A stretch of DNA of 9,433 nt. It comes from an uncultured Bacilli bacterium. Its GTDB lineage: Bacteria; Bacillota_I; Bacilli_A; RF39; UBA660. Shown in pieces: positions 6,227 to 9,433 of the stretch; positions within the stretch are counted from its first letter, which is position 1; every line of letters begins with the position of its first letter. The translations under genes and the position numbers were made by a program. The DNA lies in contig CANRMZ010000035.1 in NCBI GenBank assembly GCA_947631885.1, positions 1 through 9,433 on the forward strand, given 5' to 3'. The notes below the pieces were generated by a model that worked only from the letters and a program-made list of their open reading frames with translations, was not told the DNA's origin and did not search any database.

Positions 6227-6240
6227 GAAACATTTGTTTG
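6227..6240. promoter_or_regulatory. LexA-box-like site B, between the divergent -35 boxes
   Basis: GAAACATTTGTTTG. The core AACATTTGTT differs from AACATATGTT by one base. It lies between the two -35 hexamers and overlaps the lexA -35, so one bound dimer could affect both promoters. Confidence 0.55.
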
Positions 6241-6266
6241 ACTTTTTACAATCTATGTTGTAAACT
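6238..6266 (+). promoter_or_regulatory. Sigma-A promoter of lexA
   Basis: TTGACT (-35, 6238-6243) and TAAACT (-10, 6261-6266) with a 17-nt spacer. The start is predicted near 6273, giving a leader of about 14 nt that contains the lexA ribosome site. Confidence 0.75.
6245..6264. promoter_or_regulatory. LexA-box-like site C: inverted repeat in the lexA promoter
   Basis: Perfect 7-bp arms TTTACAA and TTGTAAA around TCTATG. The central AATCTATGTT (6250-6259) matches AACATATGTT in 8 of 10 positions. It occupies the spacer and touches the -10 of lexA, a standard autorepression position. Confidence 0.6.
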
Positions 6267-6286
6267 ATATCTATAAGGAGGTTACG

Positions 6287-6913
6287 ATGATTAAAGATAA
6301 AACCTTAACAAGAAGACAAGAAGATGTCTTAACTTTTATAAAAAAATATACTGCCGAGCATGGATTTCCTCCTACTATAAGGGAAATATGTGCCGGAGTT
6401 AACTTATCAAGTACCGCTACTGTATTTGTGCATATTAAAAATCTTGAGAAAAATGGTTACCTAAGAAGTTCGAATAACAAATTTAGAACGATTGAACTTT
6501 TAGTAGATAACGAATATGAAAAGAAAGATGATGATACTATTAAAGTTCCTCTTTTAGGAAAAGTAACCGCAGGCAATCCTATAACAGCAATTGAAACGCC
6601 AAATGAATTTTTCTCTTTACCAGCATCACTAGTTCCTGCTTCATCAGAAGTATTTACCCTTCATGTTTCAGGAGAAAGTATGATTAATGCTGGAATCTAT
6701 GATGGAGATTATGTCATAATAAAAAGACAAAATAATGCTAAAAATGGTGAAATCGTTGTGGCTATGACAGAAGAAAATGAAGTTACTTTAAAAAGATTTT
6801 TTAAAGAAAAAGATCATATAAGATTACAACCTGAGAATGATACAATGGCTCCAATCATCTTACCTAATTGTACAATCTTAGGTACAGCTATCGGATTATA
6901 TCGTAAAATATAA
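6287..6913 (+). CDS. lexA: LexA, SOS repressor and self-cleaving protease
   Basis: Represses DNA-damage genes and cleaves itself when stimulated by RecA filaments. The 208-residue protein has an N-terminal winged helix (LTRRQEDVLTFIKKY, PTIREICAGVNLSSTATVFVHI, KNLEKNGYLR; about 7-70), a linker, and a C-terminal S24 peptidase domain. The cleavage site is A95-G96 in GKVTAGNP. The catalytic Ser131 (VSGESM) and Lys169 (VTLKRF) are present, so it should be functional. ATG at 6287 has a near-ideal AAGGAGGT (6275-6282) 4 nt upstream. It is transcribed alone and ends in a bidirectional terminator. The recognition helix reads SSTATVFVHI where B. subtilis, as I recall, has SSSTVHGHL, so operator preference may differ slightly. 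Autoregulation is suggested by the boxes in its promoter. Confidence 0.97.
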   Translation: MIKDKTLTRRQEDVLTFIKKYTAEHGFPPTIREICAGVNLSSTATVFVHIKNLEKNGYLRSSNNKFRTIELLVDNEYEKKDDDTIKVPLLGKVTAGNPITAIETPNEFFSLPASLVPASSEVFTLHVSGESMINAGIYDGDYVIIKRQNNAKNGEIVVAMTEENEVTLKRFFKEKDHIRLQPENDTMAPIILPNCTILGTAIGLYRKI

Positions 6914-6948
6914 AAAGGTCTACTAAGTATAAATAGTAAACCTTTTTT
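6912..6948. terminator. Bidirectional terminator between lexA and rpe
   Basis: Stem AAAAAGGT-C-TACTA (6912-6925) pairs with TAGTA-A-ACCTTTTT (6934-6947) with one C/A mismatch and an 8-nt loop. T runs follow on both strands. The 5' arm begins within the lexA stop codon, and rpe ends 5 nt beyond on the other strand. Confidence 0.85.
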
Positions 6949-6952
6949 ATTT

Positions 6953-7594
6953 TTATAAAAGTATGCCTTTTTTTAATATTTCAATTCTTTCATTATAGTC
7001 ATCACCACTAGTAACAAAAGAACCACTTACAACAATATCAATATCTTTATCAATTAAAAGGGATATTGTATCAGCATTAACTCCCCCATCAATGATAGTT
7101 TCTATATTATAATCTTTTTTAATTTCGTTAAACTTATCTACTTTATCAAGAACCTCTTCTTGGAAAGGTTGACCACCTGCCCCAGGAGTTACAGTTAAAA
7201 ATAATACTTCATCTATTTTATTAAGATATGGAGTAAGACTTTCAATATCATCTTTAGGATTTAGAGCAATACCTACTTTAATACCCATAGAAGAAATATA
7301 ATCTATAACTTTGTCAGCATCTTTAGTAGCATCTAAATGAAAGATAATGGTACTTACATCATAAGAAGCTATCGTATCCACATATTTAAGAGGATCTACA
7401 CACATCAAATGAACATGCAACTTTTTTTGGGCAGCCCCAAAAATTTTAGCTAATAACCCTATCGTAAAATTTTTATTTTCGACATACTTACCATCGCATA
7501 AATCGGCATGAATATAATCAGCATTGCTATCATTTATCTTCTTTATGCATTTAACATAATCACTACTACTTAAATAACTTACTGCTACTTTCAT
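6953..7594 (-). CDS. rpe: Ribulose-phosphate 3-epimerase
   Basis: Interconverts ribulose 5-phosphate and xylulose 5-phosphate, supplying transketolase. The 213-residue TIM barrel keeps the metal and catalytic residues: IHADLCDG (H29, D31, D34), VHLM (H62) and IDGG (D169), plus GIALNP (108-113) and the phosphate-binding TPGAGGQPF (136-144). Some usually fixed positions differ: MDG is CDG, VNPGFGGQ is VTPGAGGQ, and the FVPN after MDG is YVEN. It is therefore a divergent member, and a related hexulose-phosphate epimerase cannot be wholly excluded. The start ATG 7592-7594 lies inside rsgA (29-nt overlap in another frame) with a strong AAAGGAG (7599-7605) 4 nt upstream. It is the last gene of prkC-rsgA-rpe, the same order as in B. 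subtilis. Confidence 0.92.
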   Translation of the reverse strand: MKVAVSYLSSSDYVKCIKKINDSNADYIHADLCDGKYVENKNFTIGLLAKIFGAAQKKLHVHLMCVDPLKYVDTIASYDVSTIIFHLDATKDADKVIDYISSMGIKVGIALNPKDDIESLTPYLNKIDEVLFLTVTPGAGGQPFQEEVLDKVDKFNEIKKDYNIETIIDGGVNADTISLLIDKDIDIVVSGSFVTSGDDYNERIEILKKGILL

Positions 7595-8414
7595 TTATCT
7601 CCTTTATAAATCTTTGATAATTATCATATCTTGATGCCAAAATATCTTTACCAACCTTTTCTTGGACTAAACAACCATCCGTATTAATGTGCATGCAATC
7701 TTTATATTTGCAATTACTATCTTTAAACTCTGGGAAGGCATCTCTTACTTCTTCTTTCGTAAAATTTGTTATGTCAAGAGCACTAAAGCCTGGAGTATCC
7801 GCAAGCATAAAATTGCCTATCTCATATAAACTAACATATCTAGTTGTATGCACTCCTCGATTTAAAGATTCGGATATAGGATTAGTTTCAAGATTTAAAT
7901 TCTTATCTATTTTATTAATAAAAGTTGATTTGCCAGCACCCGTTTGACCACAACATACAACTATTTTATCTTTGGCTATTTTTTTAAAGTTCGCAATATC
8001 CGTGTTATCTAATACTTTAAAACCTAAAGATTCATAATATTTTTTTATCTTTTTATAATTAGCTATTTCATCTTTATCTAATAAATCTATTTTACTAAAA
8101 CATATAACAGGCATGACATGATTACATATAACATGAACTAGTAATTTATCAAGTAATACTAAATCTAAATCTGGTTTTTTCACCGATGTTACTATTAAAG
8201 CAATATCGACATTAGCTATATTAGGTCTTGTTAGAAAGTTTTTTCTTTCATAAATTTTACTAATGCGATTTTCTTCATCTAAATCTACTATATCACCCAC
8301 TAAAGGGGACATTTTTTCTTTACGAAATATCCCCTTTACAATGGCATCAACAAATCCATCCTTAGTTTTAACAATGTATTTAGTACTATTTATATTAGTT
8401 ATTAATCCTTGCAT
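7566..8414 (-). CDS. rsgA: RsgA (CpgA), circularly permuted ribosome-maturation GTPase
   Basis: GTPase that acts late in 30S subunit assembly. The 282-residue protein has an N-terminal OB fold (about 1-65, with SPLVGDIVDL), a permuted GTPase domain in which G4 (SKID, 107-110) precedes G1 (GQTGAGKST, 156-164), G2 (RGVHTT, 187-191) and G3 (DTPG, 206-209), and a C-terminal zinc site C235, C240, H242, C248. All key residues are present. ATG at 8412-8414 begins 1 nt after the prkC stop, without a clear ribosome site, so translational coupling to prkC is likely. Its 3' end overlaps rpe by 29 nt. In B. subtilis the homologue CpgA is a known PrkC substrate, which fits the pairing. Confidence 0.97.
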   Translation of the reverse strand: MQGLITNINSTKYIVKTKDGFVDAIVKGIFRKEKMSPLVGDIVDLDEENRISKIYERKNFLTRPNIANVDIALIVTSVKKPDLDLVLLDKLLVHVICNHVMPVICFSKIDLLDKDEIANYKKIKKYYESLGFKVLDNTDIANFKKIAKDKIVVCCGQTGAGKSTFINKIDKNLNLETNPISESLNRGVHTTRYVSLYEIGNFMLADTPGFSALDITNFTKEEVRDAFPEFKDSNCKYKDCMHINTDGCLVQEKVGKDILASRYDNYQRFIKEINESSSKLFK

Positions 8415-8415
8415 A

Positions 8416-9433
8416 TTAATCTAGTTCGTGGCTTCCACTATTGCTATCTGTATCACTATCAAGCGTTATAGTAAGGCTAGCATTCTTAGTAACTTTTGCT
8501 CCCTCTTTACGATTTTGACTAGCAATCTTATATTTATCATATTCGGAAGCATTACCTTTATTTATTGATAAGGTATTTTTGTCTTTATCAACAAACTTAC
8601 AAGTAAGTTCATATTCTTCACAGAAATCAAGAATATCGATTATTTCATAACCATCTGTAAAATCAGGATATAAATCTTTAATATTTGGAACATATAGAGT
8701 TATTTCATCGCCACTTTTTAAAGTTTCACCTGCTGGTACAGATTGATCAAGGATTTCATTTTCCTCATAATCACTATCATCATCTTCGGCAATATCTCTA
8801 GGTTCGCTATATACTCTTATGCCTTGAGCTTCTAAAGCACCTTGAATCTTATAATAATTTTCACCTATATAATCTTCAATAATTATTTCAGATGTACCTT
8901 TAGAAAGATAAATAGTTATCTCTGAGCCTTTTTTCTTATCAGCTCCTCCAGCAGGAGATGTCATTACAACTTTGCCCTCTTCAATAGTGGAAGAGTTTCT
9001 CTCAATTGTCTCATCTGCTACTTTAAAGCCAGCACTTTCAAGTTTCTTTACTGCATCAACTAAAGTCATGTTAGTAACATCAGGAACTTCGATAGTACCT
9101 ATAGAATTACCATATCTAATCCATAGTAAGATAGCTGTAATTCCTACAACAATAGCGGTAAATATAGCCACTAGTACAACGATTGTTTTATTTTGTTTTT
9201 TCAAATCGTTTTCGGTAATTTTCTTTGCGATAATCTCATCACTTTCCTTTTTGGCATTTTCTTTATTTGTTGCCTCTTTTTTTATCTTTATCACATCATT
9301 ATCATCATAATCATTTTCAGGATATTTAAAAGTATACTTCATTTCATTAATTCTTGCTTCATCAAGGCAAGTCATTAAATCTTCATGCATTTCTCTAGCA
9401 TCAGCATATCTATTTTTAGGATTCTTAGCAGTA
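8416..9433 (-). CDS. prkC: PASTA-domain Ser/Thr protein kinase (PrkC/Stk), 3' part only
   Basis: Membrane kinase that senses cell-wall fragments through external PASTA repeats and phosphorylates cytoplasmic targets. The frame is open to the right edge. The visible 338 residues begin with TAKNPKNRYADAREMHEDL, the end of the kinase catalytic domain, so an ATG at 9390 is internal and not the start. Then come a charged juxtamembrane segment (about 33-80), one membrane helix (about 83-105, VVLVAIFTAIVVGITAILLW) and three PASTA units: a clear first (about 112-179, IEVPDVTNMTLVDAVKKLE), a second (about 180-249) and a degenerate third (about 250-325), then a Ser/Asp-rich tail. The ATP-binding and catalytic loops lie outside the window. 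First gene visible of prkC-rsgA-rpe; a PP2C phosphatase gene (prpC) is commonly upstream. Confidence 0.95.
   Translation of the reverse strand, partial: TAKNPKNRYADAREMHEDLMTCLDEARINEMKYTFKYPENDYDDNDVIKIKKEATNKENAKKESDEIIAKKITENDLKKQNKTIVVLVAIFTAIVVGITAILLWIRYGNSIGTIEVPDVTNMTLVDAVKKLESAGFKVADETIERNSSTIEEGKVVMTSPAGGADKKKGSEITIYLSKGTSEIIIEDYIGENYYKIQGALEAQGIRVYSEPRDIAEDDDSDYEENEILDQSVPAGETLKSGDEITLYVPNIKDLYPDFTDGYEIIDILDFCEEYELTCKFVDKDKNTLSINKGNASEYDKYKIASQNRKEGAKVTKNASLTITLDSDTDSNSGSHELD

Noticed and set aside
6168..6233. N-terminal extension of the small membrane protein to ATG 6233
   Set aside because: The extra 22 codons run through the -35, spacer and -10 of its own promoter. The good ribosome site serves ATG 6167.
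7687..7947. Plus-strand open frame of 86 codons
   Set aside because: A shadow of rsgA, whose GTPase motifs on the other strand are intact.
8972..9378. Plus-strand hydrophobic open frames that look like membrane proteins
   Set aside because: They are antisense to the charged juxtamembrane, membrane helix and first PASTA part of prkC. Lys/Glu-rich coding reads as Phe/Leu/Ser-rich on the other strand.
9388..9390. ATG as the start of a short PASTA-only protein
   Set aside because: The frame continues upstream with TAKNPKNRYADARE, the conserved end of the kinase domain, to the window edge.
1..9433. CRISPR arrays, tRNA or rRNA genes, insertion sequences, phage genes
   Set aside because: No periodic repeats, cloverleaf-like intergenic sequence, transposase or phage-type proteins were seen. 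Intergenic space is too small to hold them.

Overview
The window reads as an AT-rich chromosome segment from a low-GC Gram-positive bacterium (Bacillota, class Bacilli in the broad sense, possibly one of the reduced gut lineages near the Mollicutes; this placement is inference). The support is the hrcA-grpE-dnaK order with CIRCE operators, a lexA / tkt / sirA / yneF neighbourhood like that of Bacillus subtilis, a prkC-rsgA-rpe run, strong AAGGAGG-type ribosome sites and sigma-A-type promoters. Eleven stop codons are visible and all are TAA or TAG. Every tryptophan codon I checked is TGG, so the standard bacterial code fits.

Left part (1-2906, minus strand): the heat-shock operon hrcA-grpE-dnaK. 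dnaK runs off the left edge after 407 codons. Its control region is compact: a TTGACA-N17-TATAAT promoter with one CIRCE inverted repeat over the -35 and another at the predicted transcription start. HrcA closes the feedback loop, and GrpE and DnaK are two parts of one chaperone machine.

Middle (2952-5976): an unrecognised plus-strand gene (2952-3275) converges on, and overlaps by 29 nt, a minus-strand series of tkt (transketolase), sirA (an inhibitor of DnaA-dependent replication initiation, recognised by sequence and by position) and yneF (small membrane protein). tkt and yneF each end in a hairpin terminator that contains the stop codon.

SOS hub (6006-6948): lexA on the plus strand is divergent from a 53-residue single-pass membrane protein on the minus strand. 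Two strong promoters sit back to back. Three LexA-box-like sites with an AAnnTnTGTT core occupy the two promoter spacers and the gap between the -35 boxes. Position and topology make the small gene a candidate SOS-induced division inhibitor of the YneA/SosA kind, but without a LysM domain. This is the most interesting part of the window.

Right part (6953-9433, minus strand): prkC (3' part of a membrane Ser/Thr kinase with PASTA repeats, running off the right edge), rsgA (30S-maturation GTPase) and rpe (ribulose-phosphate 3-epimerase), tightly packed with 1-nt spacing and then a 29-nt overlap. rpe and lexA share a bidirectional terminator. No stretch of 300 bases lacks a gene.
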